This document shows positions 1 to 9,462 of a stretch of DNA of 64,000 bases, piece by piece. The notes beneath the pieces are model-generated. The model saw only the letters and a list, made by a program, of their open reading frames with translations. It searched no databases and was not told the DNA's origin. This DNA comes from Puccinia triticina (lineage: Eukaryota; Basidiomycota; Pucciniomycetes; Pucciniales; Pucciniaceae). The translations under genes were made by a program, and so were the position numbers. The DNA is taken from assembly GCF_026914185.1 (NCBI RefSeq), contig NC_070565.1, positions 6,200,001 to 6,264,000 on the forward strand, read 5' to 3'. Position 1 is the first letter of the stretch. Every line of letters begins with the position of its first letter.

Positions 1-1125
1 TCCGTCATACTCTCCAGACTTGTTTTTCAAAGGGGATTCGGAGTATTCAGAACCCTCTTCACTATGGAGGCGCTGGACCGACATGTTGGACAGCTTTTTA
101 GTTTCACTTTTTTTATTTTTATTTTTAAAAAACAAGAAAGAATATTTGTTACTGGGAGCAAAACGGGAACAAAGTCACCGGTGAGCAAAGTAGCCCATGA
201 CTGCCTAGCTTAGTCCCTGTACAACTGTAGGATCCTATAAGCACTTCTGTGACAAGGGGCGCTGTAGATTCCAGCGTAGTCACATGCCAGCGGAAGTACA
301 GGGAGGTGTGTACATAGTCCCCTCGGTCCCTGCATGCCCTTTTGCCCCCAGGACAGAACCGTTAAACTTTCCACTAGCGCCTTAGTCATTGCTTCCTTTT
401 GGGTTGCGCCTGCTCCCGGAGGACCCGCTTTCCTAACCCCTCCTCCCTTACCAACGTTGCTTAGCCAAGAGATCCCTCTTGGGCAAGCTCTAGCCAAAGC
501 AAGGCCCTTGGGTTCTCAGCGGACCGGGGATCAAACCTCCCTCCAACCCACACAGAGTCTTGGGAAGCCTCAACCGGCTTTTGGGACTCCCCAGGCGCCG
601 CGGCACGGCGCCAAAACTGTGAGCAGAAGGATGTGTTACCCACGGCTCAAGCAAAAGAGACCGACCACCCAGTCCCCAGTGCGTCCAGGATTTTGAACCA
701 GCTCATTGGTAGCCCTTGAGAAGCCAAGTTACTTTATAAACCACTTTCCAGGAGCCTTGGCGAGCCAGTGGGCAACAATGAAATCTTGCCACTGGCTGGT
801 AAGGTATGTACATGCAGCAGCATGCTTCTCAGTGAGCTTTGTTGGTGGGGACAGGTCTCCCTTGCAGAGTCCAGTTGACTCGGAGAAGTTGAAGCCATTG
901 GACTGGTCTCAATTCCTCAAATCATATGCTCTGAAATGCTGTTCTGACTCTCCTGGGCACCTAACCGACCCCCAATCAAGTCAGAGAGCAGCATGATATA
1001 AAGAGCGCAATGTCAAAAGGCAGCATGTAAACAGCTTGACCAACTCTTCAGGGCACCTAACCAACCCCCTGTTGAGTGATAAAGAAGTTGCCGAGAATGA
1101 GGGGGGAGTTGGAGCGGGTTAAAAC
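1..1125. other. Unassigned repeat-derived sequence
   Basis: No convincing gene is visible. ORFs on both strands are short and of low complexity. A 21-bp stretch at 63-83 recurs inverted at 1580-1600, which suggests that this segment and the following leader descend from related repeat ends. The segment may be the U3 part of an LTR belonging to the chromovirus that follows, but no matching 3' LTR is visible beyond 11.8 kb, so this stays unproven. Confidence 0.3.
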
Positions 1126-1600
1126 AGAAGAGGTATATATAGGAACCAGGCTGCTCACTTTACTATTACAGGATTTATAACAAATCCTGACACTGACACC
1201 TGTTTGAGTACTGCTACACATGCATTATATGAATACATACACTGATACAGACAGATACTGATCCCACATGTTTGGCGGATGCTGGAAGCAGAAGCAAGGA
1301 AAGATGGCTAGATTCAAAACATGAAACATGACTGACAAGAATTTCTGGTTCAGAGCCATTTTTGTCTAGGAATGTCAGCTCAGGCACCATGTTTGGCTAG
1401 GAATGACGGCTCAGAGCCATGGTGGCTGTTTTGTCGGGCTAGAGGCGCCATCAGACCGACACCAAGATGGCTAGATTGTTGCTCTGAAAGCATAACAATG
1501 ACCGCTTTGTCGGTTCATCTGTCCATTTTGTTGTGGATTTACCGGCATTTCACAAAAAAAACACAAAATTGGCTGTTTTTGTCGGTCCAGCGCCTCCATA
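63..1600. repeat. Short inverted pair flanking 1.5 kb
   Basis: A 21-bp sequence at 63-83 (core GGAGGCGCTGGACCGACA) appears as its reverse complement at 1580-1600. Between the arms there are also diverged copies of a short unit built on 'gctaggaatg..gctcagagccat' near 1365-1430. The arms could be ends of a mobile element or of nested LTR fragments. No target duplication was found. Confidence 0.45.
1126..1193 (+). promoter_or_regulatory. TATA box and palindromic LTR-like edge
   Basis: A TATATATA box lies at 1134-1141. About 28 bp further is an 8-bp inverted repeat (CAGGATTT / AAATCCTG, 1169-1189) followed by TGACA. Palindromes of this kind sit at LTR termini in many basidiomycete elements, so this may be the end of a 5' LTR read on the + strand or the start of one read on the - strand. 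Confidence 0.35.
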
Positions 1601-1998
1601 CTTCACCTGTCTCATCCAGCAATTTGCAACAGTGGTTCTCACCCTCCGCTTCTCTGTTAAGACAACATCGACCAGCGGTCCCATCTCCACTCCGGCAGAG
1701 TATCAGTAATTCAAATTTCTCGGCGGCCTCGGAGGCGAGAGATTTAGGTCGACAACTCCCCCCTCATCTCCCACAAACTTCTTCCAGTTTTTCTCCCACG
1801 CGGATCGCTTCTCCTAATTCTCGAACGGCTTGATATAGGCCGAACAATCAATACCTTTCTCGCTCCCGACTTCTACATTCTCAGATTCGACAACAAGCCC
1901 AGCAGATATCTTCAGATACCGATTGTCTTCATTCCCAAGTTCATAACATCATTAACTCTGTTGTTTCTCGTACTCCCTTTTCTCTGAATCAGAATCAA
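1194..1998 (+). other. Leader region upstream of chromovirus gag
   Basis: This 0.8-kb stretch has no supported gene. It is pyrimidine-rich toward its 3' end, as is common in untranslated leaders of fungal Ty3 elements. A possible LTR end and primer site is near 1627-1640, where CAACA is followed closely by TGGTTCTCACC. That assignment is tentative because no second LTR copy was found. Confidence 0.3.
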
Positions 1999-4042
1999 AT
2001 GGATCAAAACTTCACAGACGAACAACGATCCCAGTCGACATCAGGCATGCAAAACGTTCAGGCAAGCGAGGATCAACAAACGGCAAGGACTCACAAGAAA
2101 CGTCTGGATGGTTTGGACCAGCAGGTTGGGAGGATGGCTTCTGGTTTGGAGCAGTTGATCGCTATCATGAAGGACACCAACTTGCAACAACATCCCCCTC
2201 CCCCCCCGGTTCATTTTGAAGAAGTTCCTCTGGCTCCACCTGCGGATGCCCCAAATTTTGCTTGGTTCGTTTTTGTTCCTAACCCGGTAGACCCAATGCC
2301 GCAGTTACGACCGGGAGAGACTTATCAATCGGCGGGCGGAAATCCTCAACAAGGTTGACCAATGCCTTTTCCATCACATGAACATCCGGTAGATATGGGA
2401 GGAGGACAGGGCCAAAATTTGGTATACTTGGAGCCGCCGAAGATTGCTGAGTTGTGGTTTTCCGGTGATCCTTGACAGTTGTCTCGTTTCCTCCAGATGA
2501 TTAGGGATTACCTCTACCCCCGAGAAGCGTTCTTTTCGTCACAAGCCCGGATGATTGTTTGGATATCTCAACACTTCGGTTACAAACCCTCAAATACAAA
2601 CCAAGAAGCTAGTCCGGCAGAAGATTGGTACAAGTTTCTCATTCTGACCAATGCCAGAGCCCAGAAGGTTTTCAATCAATATGCGGATTTGAATCGACTC
2701 CCCTTCTTACATCCTATGCTGCTGACGGTTTGAGCTTTTGAGAAGGGGTTGGTGCGCGGGCGAGACGGCAAAAAGGAATCCCGAAGCCTGTGTTCAAGGA
2801 AATCGGACGGTAGCTGAGTACAACGCTCATTATCAGTCATTGTGTCATTTAGTGGTTAACACGGAGGAAGCAATGATAGAGAAATACGTGGATGGGTTAA
2901 ACGATGACATTGTGGACAAGGCGATGTCGGACGCTTGGCTAACCACTCCCAACTTGGCCACGAAGATGAGCATGGCCCTCAGTGCGGCACAACAAATCAA
3001 AAATCTGGCGAGACGAAAGCAAAAGAAGAAAGGAAAGCACGGACAATCTTCGTTGTTCCCGGTTCACCATCCCCCTACTCATTTCTATCAACATCCCAAC
3101 ACTTAGGTTCGAGCTCCCGACGCCATGGACATCGACGCCACCTCAACATACAGAGCTGCTAGGACGCCGGAGCAAAAATTTGAGGCGCTATTTTGTACGG
3201 TTTGTATGGCGCAACGGGTATGTTTTTGATGTTTGCAACGGACAAGTCCACCGGATCACATCAACGTGTACAATTGTCCCAACATGGGGGTTTTGGGAGC
3301 GGCCAGGAAAAAGTTTGTGGAACAATATCAGAACGCGGTACCTGAGCAAGTGGCGGAGATCTCCTTTGGGTTGCGACCTCCGGGGGAGAGCAGTGTTTGT
3401 AGGTTACCTCTTTATCCGGACGGACCTCCTCCACCCCCACAGATCCCTCAACATCTCAGTTGGGATTGGAGCAGTGTGGTGGATAACCCGATGGGAGGAG
3501 ATCAAGCAGAAGTCTCAAGGTCGGCGACGAATTCGGGAAACCAGGTCGGATACAATGAGCCTCAAGAGGAAGAAGATTTGGTCCCGGTGGCCACGGTTCA
3601 AGTTCGTTTGGATTGTTCAAAAGCGGGTAGGATCCTGATTCCGGTATTGTTTCAAACAACGGGTTCGAATTCGGTGATAGCGTTGGTTCTAGTGGACATG
3701 GGTTCTATGGCGAACTTCATTAGCGATCGGTTCATACGCGAAAATCGACTCTCTTCTCATTGACGCAAGACAGCCATTAAGTGTGTTGGGTTCGACGGAC
3801 AGCCAGGAGTGGGAGGAACGGTTACTCACGATTGGGCAGGCAAGATCACCCTCTCGTTGATCGATAATCAACCGGTCCAGTTCAACAGCACTTTTGGTAT
3901 CACTCAACTCAGATCGGTTGATGCAATTTTTGGGTTGCCGTGGTTGGATCGTCAGACTTGGAGCGCTTCAGGGAGCATGGAGCATGGTCATCGCTTCACA
4001 TTAGGGTTGACTCAAGTCTTCGGATCTTGGGGAGGGGCTTGA
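1999..4042 (+). pseudogene. Decayed chromovirus gag-protease
   Basis: The reading frame starts MDQNFTDEQRSQ at 1999 with a predicted coiled coil, then a capsid-like region, a Cys-rich patch near 3200-3270 and a retropepsin-like region near 3690-3720. In the latter the usual D-S/T-G reads D-M-G, so the catalytic motif is damaged. The frame is broken by in-frame stops near 2356, 2473, 2731, 3104, 3227 and 3761, mostly TGA, and by at least one frameshift between 2731 and 2760. Together the pieces cover a normal-length Gag plus protease. The product would have packaged element RNA; this copy cannot make it. Confidence 0.75.
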
Positions 4043-4049
4043 AGGTAAA

Positions 4050-4827
4050 GTCGACTTCTCTACATGTATTGTTTCTATTTCTGAAAACCCGTTTCATTTA
4101 CCATCTGAATTTAAGCCGTTCGCTAATGTTTTTCGTCCCCAGGATAATTGTACCCTCCCGCCGCATTGGGACATGGATATTTCTATTGACTTACGGGAAG
4201 GAGCTATTCCTCCGTTTGGGGGGTTGTACAATCTATCCGTTGTAGAGTTAGCGCAGCTTAAAGAGTATATTGATGAAAATTTGAAAAAAGGTTTCATTTG
4301 TGTGTCTTCATCTAGCGCAGCGGCGCCTATTTTCTTTGTGAGAGTTCCGGGTAAGAAACCGCGCCCTTGCGTGGATTATCAAGGTTTGAATGCCTTAACG
4401 GTAAGAGACAGCTATCCAATCCCCATTTTGGGACAGTTGTTAAATCAGTTGCAGGGTTGCAAGTTTTTCTCAAAGATTGATCTCAAGGCGGCATTCAATC
4501 TATTAAGGGTAAAGGAAGGGCATGAGTGGAAGACGGCGTTCAGAACTCCGTGGGGACTATATGAGTATTTAGTCATGCTGTTCGGTTTAGCAAATGCGCC
4601 GGCTTGTTTTCAAAGATTTATTCAACATGTTTTAAGAGAATTTTTGCATGTTTTTTGTTTCGTATATATTGATGACATTTTAATTTTTTCAAAAACAAAG
4701 GCAGAACATACGGAACATGTTAAACAGGTTTTGTCTCGATTAAAAGACAATTTTCTATTTGCTTCTCCTGAAAAATGTTTATTTTATGTTGATAAAGTTT
4801 CTTTTTTAGGTTTTGATATATCGCCGG
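4050..4827 (+). pseudogene. Chromovirus pol, 5' part (reverse transcriptase)
   Basis: The frame opens near 4050, and the first ATG is at 4173. It encodes the N-terminal fingers and palm of a Ty3-type reverse transcriptase: the conserved RPCVDYQGLN, SKIDLKAAFN and YIDDILIF motifs are all present, including the two catalytic aspartates of YIDD. The coding sequence stops dead at 4827, where another LTR element begins, and resumes in frame at 9463. If one CCGG copy and the insert are removed, the two halves are contiguous in phase. The RT part is far better preserved than gag. Confidence 0.85.
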
Positions 4828-5637
4828 TATGGAACTCTGGCCGGTGCTAGGCCGGCAGCAGTTCGGGGAGGGGAAAAGAAAAATGAAAATCTGAGATATG
4901 TATGCCCTCCGGTTATGATTGGCCGTAAAAGAGCGCGGTGAGTTGTGTAGCGTGAGTAGGGATTGATTTTACGACGGCTGGAGTTGCGCGTCGGCGGTGT
5001 TTGTGTTGAGAAGGGGGCCGGGGATACTGCCGGCGGGATGAGGGATGTGATCTAAACCAGTAATGTGGAGGAGATCGGCGTTTTGCGGGGTAAATAACTT
5101 AAAGACGTGAGATTCGGGCAGACAAGTGCCAAGACGTAAACTTAGAATGTTGATGGATAACTGAGAATTTTTTTGGTTCAGAGTGGGTCCATGCCGCTCC
5201 AAAGCCTGAGTTCAAACTGAACTCAAACCTTGGAGTTGGTGACATGTAGCAGACATCTCATCACAACCTAGCGCGCACGCGCGCGCTACAACAAACAAAA
5301 CAGCAGACACAAAAAAAAACAAAAGGAAACAAGACAAAAACCAACCCTCCTCATCCAAACCCTATCCAACGCGCGCAGAATGAAAGAGGAAAATAACAAA
5401 ACATGATGAAAGTGAAATAGAAAGGGAACAAAGACATAAAAACAGAAACAAAAAGAAAGAAGGAAAAGAAAACCTGAAACGTCTTGAGGATGCGCGCCAC
5501 GCCGCGCCATTGAATCTTGAGGAAGCCTTGAGGGCCGGAAAATTGAAGTCTTGATGTCTTGAATCCTGACGTCCTCTGGCGCGCGCCATGCGCGGAAAAA
5601 AGCTTGATCCTACGCGTGTACCAGATTGCCCACCACA
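4828..5637 (-). repeat. LTR (3' LTR in coding orientation)
   Basis: 810 bp, matching 8649-9458 except for about three substitutions (around 4911, 4933 and 5313). It includes a CG-rich palindromic stretch near 5271-5288 and a long A-rich tract near 5290-5460. The sequence beside its inner edge reads GTGGGTGGA on the - strand, a weak polypurine tract. Confidence 0.9.
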
Positions 5638-5745
5638 TCCACCCACGACTTGCAGTCTGTCCCTAGACTGCACATCCAATACCGTGCCTAAAAGAACTCC
5701 AAGTCCTAGAAAAGGAAAGAGAAAGAAACCAGGCGCGCCCGCGGT

Positions 5746-5828
5746 GCTCACGAGCGTGGCAAGAAGTAGAGTTTTCAAGAATCGCGGTAGTAACTACCCA
5801 GGAGATGCATACTTGGAGGGGAACTTAC
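5746..5828 (-). repeat. Splice-donor-like motif, copy A
   Basis: On the - strand the motif starts AGAAGTAAGT, passes TATGCATCTCC and AAAACTCTAC, and ends GCCAC..GTGAGC. Copies occur at 6657-6737 and 8418-8495 in this element and at 41477-41548 and 41657-41728 in the 34-45 kb element. This copy lies downstream of the gag-like ORF, in the 3' part of the element. Confidence 0.55.
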
Positions 5829-6293
5829 TTCTGGTCAAGAATGTCCCCGCGAGAAAAGAACCTCTTCATCTGATCCGCCGTGAAACCAACAACTAAGAAC
5901 AGCGCCGTCGCTCTCTTGAAGCATGTAGAGATTGTCCAAAGCTTGATGATCGATGTTATTGATATTCTGGAGACTCTTTGGGTTAAGAACGAAATGACTG
6001 CTAGCGTTGGTCTGAGCGATTCGACGGACAGGAAGCTTGATTTCTACTTTCTCAAACTCCGCAAGGACAAAGAATTCCAACCAGATCGGATGACAATCAA
6101 CAGCATAAAAAGTCGAGAAGCTCCACCCGTCGTTCCTTTGACCGCACGCCAACTGGAAAGAATCTAGTTTACCCTCGTTGCGGAGACGATGGTGAAATGA
6201 AAGATCTTGAATGAATTGAGCAGCTGAGGAGAGACGTGTTTGATGAAATAGACCCTTGTTCTGAAATTTGGTCCAATCTGATGAGAGAGATTG

Positions 6294-8351
6294 TTACAGA
6301 AGAATAGAGCTGAATAGTCCAAGTAGGTTGTCACCGATAACGCGTGGGTGAGATCCCAAAAGGAGAGATTGTGATCGGGAACCGGGCACAAAGCCTGCAG
6401 TGTTGAATCCTTCGCCTAGACCACCGGACGGCTCCTTCAACACTTCCAGCTTGTTTCCAACTCGCCAATGAGAAAACCGCGCCCTCCTTCGACCAATGAC
6501 AAAAGGAATGGCTGCCAATGCATCCAAGCCACTCTCCCAAAACGAATTCGCAACCTTCTGTAGATGATACAACGGTCCTTGTATCTCGCTATGACGATCA
6601 AGAACGGTCGGCCGTAATAGAGCCAAACTAAACAAAAAGAAGGGCGACCAGGCGTCGCTCACAAAAGTGGCAGAACGTAGGGTTTTGACAAGATGATGGG
6701 TATCTACCCAGAGGTGCATACTAAGGAGGGGACTTACTTCTAGTCTTTCCACCTCCGCAAGAAAACAGGATTCTGACCTGATCAGATAAAAACCAGCAGC
6801 TAAGAGAGGCGCTGTCGAGATCCTAGAGTCCGTGAGATCCGCGCTGAATTTGACGATTGATCCAATAGATCCGGAGATTTTCCTGCAGTTTCCTCGCCCT
6901 AGCTCCAATTGAATACATAGTAGTTTACCCTCATTGCGGAGACGACCTTTGGATGTGAGAAGTCGATCGGGGCCTACTCCTGTTCGCCTCTGCGCATGAC
7001 TTAGATTCACCTTGCCGGTTGTGATCAAAAAGCAAAACGATTTGCTGGTATTGATGTGCGGGACCGAACCCTCACAAGTGTTGATAAAGTCGTAAGAAGA
7101 GAGAAGGTCGAGGGGGATTAAAGCCCTGTTTCCGCCTCGAGTGACATTCAAAAGCTTTGGATGATTGGGAAGTTGAATGAAAACCGTTGTAAGACGTCGC
7201 GGAACCTCAATTAGGGGCTCGGAAAGATCCAGGCGGAGGACTTTCTCTCCTACATCAGCAGGGCGACTTTCCTTCTTGACCAAAGGCGCCATCGTCGACG
7301 GCTTGAAATCTAACATCTGAGTGATTTCGAGTTCCATGCTAGATCGAAGGCCTCCATCCAAAGAATCCATCTGATTATTTGGGGCCTGTCCTGCTAAGCA
7401 AGATTCCAAAGGAAAAGAGGAAGGACTGGACGACGACATTGACTTTGACTCTTCAGTTGATCGCTCGAAAAGCTCGGGACTAGCACCCCTATTTTTCTTT
7501 ACATCAGGGATTGTCCACGGGGTCCACTTAGCAGGACCAAGGCCTGGAGGACATGCCAAAGGAAGAAACCCGGATGACTTGACATCTTCATATCGTTCGT
7601 GAGCAAGATTGTATAGATCAACTCGAGCAGCGGAACTGGATGAATCCGGATCGGACAAGACATTCTGGTTCGCCAAAGCGATTCCCGCGTAACTTGGATC
7701 TAGAATTGATTGATCAGAAGGCTGAGACTTGAAGCCTATGTCTTCTTCTTCCAAATCGAGTACCGACAGCATGGGATCTCTGACCAAACAAGAGGCAGGA
7801 AAAGCATTGGAAGAAAAGAATTCAGAAAGCTTGGGATCTTTAAGAGCTTCTGGTGCGGGATCGGATGGATCGGAAGATGGCAGCACTTCAGACGTAGAAC
7901 CTTTCCGTGAACTCGGCTCTTCAGAGATCTCGGACTCGCCGTCCATATAATCATCAGTGTCCGAATGGGGAACGGTAGCAGTAACTTGCTTCTTCATCTG
8001 TTCTTCAAACAACCGAAGTGTCTCATAGATATCGTTGATCGTGTTGATATTTTTGTTCCATGACTGAACTAAAGAATCTAGATCTTGAGGAGTGAAACAG
8101 GAAACATCAACTCGTCCCCAATACGCGAGCATCGACGGCTTCAAAAGAGACCAATTTGGTGGGTCGAAACCGTCCAGCGTCTCGAGGATATCCCTCACCT
8201 CCTCGCCGCGCACAAAGAATCTGATCTGCTGAGCCATATCAAAGTCCGAAGCGCCGTCCAGCTTTGCGGCCCGCTGATAATCATTCAAAAATTGTTTGAT
8301 ATGGGTCCCGTCGAATCCCAAGGACTTATCCTGCGGCTTGATCTTCACCAT
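6294..8351 (-). CDS. Gag-like protein of the non-autonomous element
   Basis: The first ATG (8351) gives MVKIKPQDKS and an ORF of about 685 residues; the frame is open back to 8591 without an ATG. Residues about 10-100 resemble the Ty3-type capsid region of rust elements: an F-D-G-x-x-I-x-x-F-L start, then D-x-A-x-Q-I and a later W-x-x-L-K motif. The Gag at 43.3-43.8 kb has the same layout. The middle is rich in Ser, Asp and Glu. No CCHC knuckle and no clear D-T/S-G protease motif are visible. It probably forms particles with help from a relative. The C-terminal part runs through motif copy B and may be untranslated. Confidence 0.6.
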   Translation of the reverse strand: MVKIKPQDKSLGFDGTHIKQFLNDYQRAAKLDGASDFDMAQQIRFFVRGEEVRDILETLDGFDPPNWSLLKPSMLAYWGRVDVSCFTPQDLDSLVQSWNKNINTINDIYETLRLFEEQMKKQVTATVPHSDTDDYMDGESEISEEPSSRKGSTSEVLPSSDPSDPAPEALKDPKLSEFFSSNAFPASCLVRDPMLSVLDLEEEDIGFKSQPSDQSILDPSYAGIALANQNVLSDPDSSSSAARVDLYNLAHERYEDVKSSGFLPLACPPGLGPAKWTPWTIPDVKKNRGASPELFERSTEESKSMSSSSPSSFPLESCLAGQAPNNQMDSLDGGLRSSMELEITQMLDFKPSTMAPLVKKESRPADVGEKVLRLDLSEPLIEVPRRLTTVFIQLPNHPKLLNVTRGGNRALIPLDLLSSYDFINTCEGSVPHINTSKSFCFLITTGKVNLSHAQRRTGVGPDRLLTSKGRLRNEGKLLCIQLELGRGNCRKISGSIGSIVKFSADLTDSRISTAPLLAAGFYLIRSESCFLAEVERLEVSPLLSMHLWVDTHHLVKTLRSATFVSDAWSPFFLFSLALLRPTVLDRHSEIQGPLYHLQKVANSFWESGLDALAAIPFVIGRRRARFSHWRVGNKLEVLKEPSGGLGEGFNTAGFVPGSRSQSLLLGSHPRVIGDNLLGLFSSILL
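6657..6737 (-). repeat. Splice-donor-like motif, copy B
   Basis: Same layout as copy A: GAAGTAAGTCCCC, then TATGCACCTC, CAAAACCCTAC, GCCAC and GTGAGC on the - strand. It lies inside the 3' end of the gag-like frame. Copies A and B also share about 40 nt upstream of GTAAGT (TTTTCTTGCGGAGG-like). Confidence 0.55.
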
Positions 8352-8417
8352 CTTGCCGCCGGGTGCTCCTGATGCGCCCAAAGATGATCCTGTTAAAAGA
8401 AGCAGACCAAATTCGGG

Positions 8418-8495
8418 GCTCACACGCGTGGCGACGTAATGTTGCGAAAAATTCGTAGTAGATGACCCGGGAGGTGCACAATTGGAGGGACTTAC
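8418..8495 (-). repeat. Splice-donor-like motif, copy C
   Basis: Same layout as copies A and B (GAAGTAAGTCCCTCC, GTGCACCTCC, GCCACG, GTGAGC). It sits in the leader between the primer-binding site and the first ATG of the gag-like ORF. Confidence 0.55.
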
Positions 8496-8596
8496 TTCTA
8501 TCCTCCTTGCCCTCGCCGTAGAACCCGTAAGAGAAAGAAAAGAAACCTTAAAATAAGAACAAAGACCGCCAAGCGTCTCAAAACCGTCCAAATCGG

Positions 8597-8646
8597 CGAG
8601 ACTGTAAATCTTGAGGTCGCTGGTTCGATCCCGGCTCGGGGGACCA
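8597..8646 (+). other. tRNA-Tyr 3'-half sequence / extended primer-binding site
   Basis: The + strand reads as the 3' half of a mature tRNA. The anticodon stem is CGAGA/TCTTG (8597-8601, 8609-8613), with loop CTGTAAA between (anticodon GTA at 8604-8606, U33 present). Next come a T arm with loop TTCGATC, an acceptor strand, discriminator A and a CCA end at 8644-8646, two bases from the LTR. No tRNA intron is present and the CCA is encoded, so the source was a processed tRNA-Tyr(GTA). The 5' half is absent. On the - strand this is exactly where a retroelement primer-binding site belongs, but it is about 50 nt long instead of the usual 12-18. Confidence 0.8.
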
Positions 8647-8648
8647 AA

Positions 8649-9458
8649 TATGGAACTCTGGCCGGTGCTAGGCCGGCAGCAGTTCGGGGAGGGGAAAAGA
8701 AAAATGAAAATCTGAGATATGTATGCCCTCCAGTTATGATTGGCCGTAAAAGAGCGCGGTGAGTCGTGTAGCGTGAGTAGGGATTGATTTTACGACGGCT
8801 GGAGTTGCGCGTCGGCGGTGTTTGTGTTGAGAAGGGGGCCGGGGATACTGCCGGCGGGATGAGGGATGTGATCTAAACCAGTAATGTGGAGGAGATCGGC
8901 GTTTTGCGGGGTAAATAACTTAAAGACGTGAGATTCGGGCAGACAAGTGCCAAGACGTAAACTTAGAATGTTGATGGATAACTGAGAATTTTTTTGGTTC
9001 AGAGTGGGTCCATGCCGCTCCAAAGCCTGAGTTCAAACTGAACTCAAACCTTGGAGTTGGTGACATGTAGCAGACATCTCATCACAACCTAGCGCGCACG
9101 CGCGCGCTACAACAAACAAAACAGCAGACACAAAACAAAACAAAAGGAAACAAGACAAAAACCAACCCTCCTCATCCAAACCCTATCCAACGCGCGCAGA
9201 ATGAAAGAGGAAAATAACAAAACATGATGAAAGTGAAATAGAAAGGGAACAAAGACATAAAAACAGAAACAAAAAGAAAGAAGGAAAAGAAAACCTGAAA
9301 CGTCTTGAGGATGCGCGCCACGCCGCGCCATTGAATCTTGAGGAAGCCTTGAGGGCCGGAAAATTGAAGTCTTGATGTCTTGAATCCTGACGTCCTCTGG
9401 CGCGCGCCATGCGCGGAAAAAAGCTTGATCCTACGCGTGTACCAGATTGCCCACCACA
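8649..9458 (-). repeat. LTR (5' LTR in coding orientation)
   Basis: 810-bp partner of 4828-5637. Its outer edge abuts the second CCGG copy (9459-9462), after which chromovirus pol continues. Confidence 0.9.
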
Positions 9459-9462
9459 CCGG

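Larger units (their letters stand above)
4828..9458 (-). mobile_element. Young gag-only LTR element nested in chromovirus pol
   Basis: Two 810-bp direct repeats (4828-5637 and 8649-9458) bound a 3.0-kb interior. The outer ends are TATGG and CCACA on the + strand, i.e. TGTGG..CCATA in coding orientation. A 4-bp target duplication CCGG flanks it (4824-4827, 9459-9462). I see about three differences between the LTRs, so insertion is recent. The interior has one long - strand ORF that resembles Gag and no RT, integrase or RNase H, so the element is non-autonomous (LARD-like). It must depend on enzymes of a relative, plausibly of the type at 34-45 kb, whose Gag it resembles. Confidence 0.88.

Noticed and set aside
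4969..5202. 77-residue ORF repeated at 8790-9023
   Set aside because: It is the same LTR sequence read twice; an ORF inside an LTR with no features of its own.
5362..5778. Apparent signal-peptide protein (MKTLLLATLVS..) on the - strand
   Set aside because: It spans the LTR boundary of the gag-only element and continues into low-complexity LTR sequence; the resemblance to a signal peptide is chance.
8597..8646. A functional tRNA-Tyr gene
   Set aside because: Only the 3' half is present, the CCA is encoded and the intron is absent; a nuclear tRNA gene would need a 5' half and no CCA.
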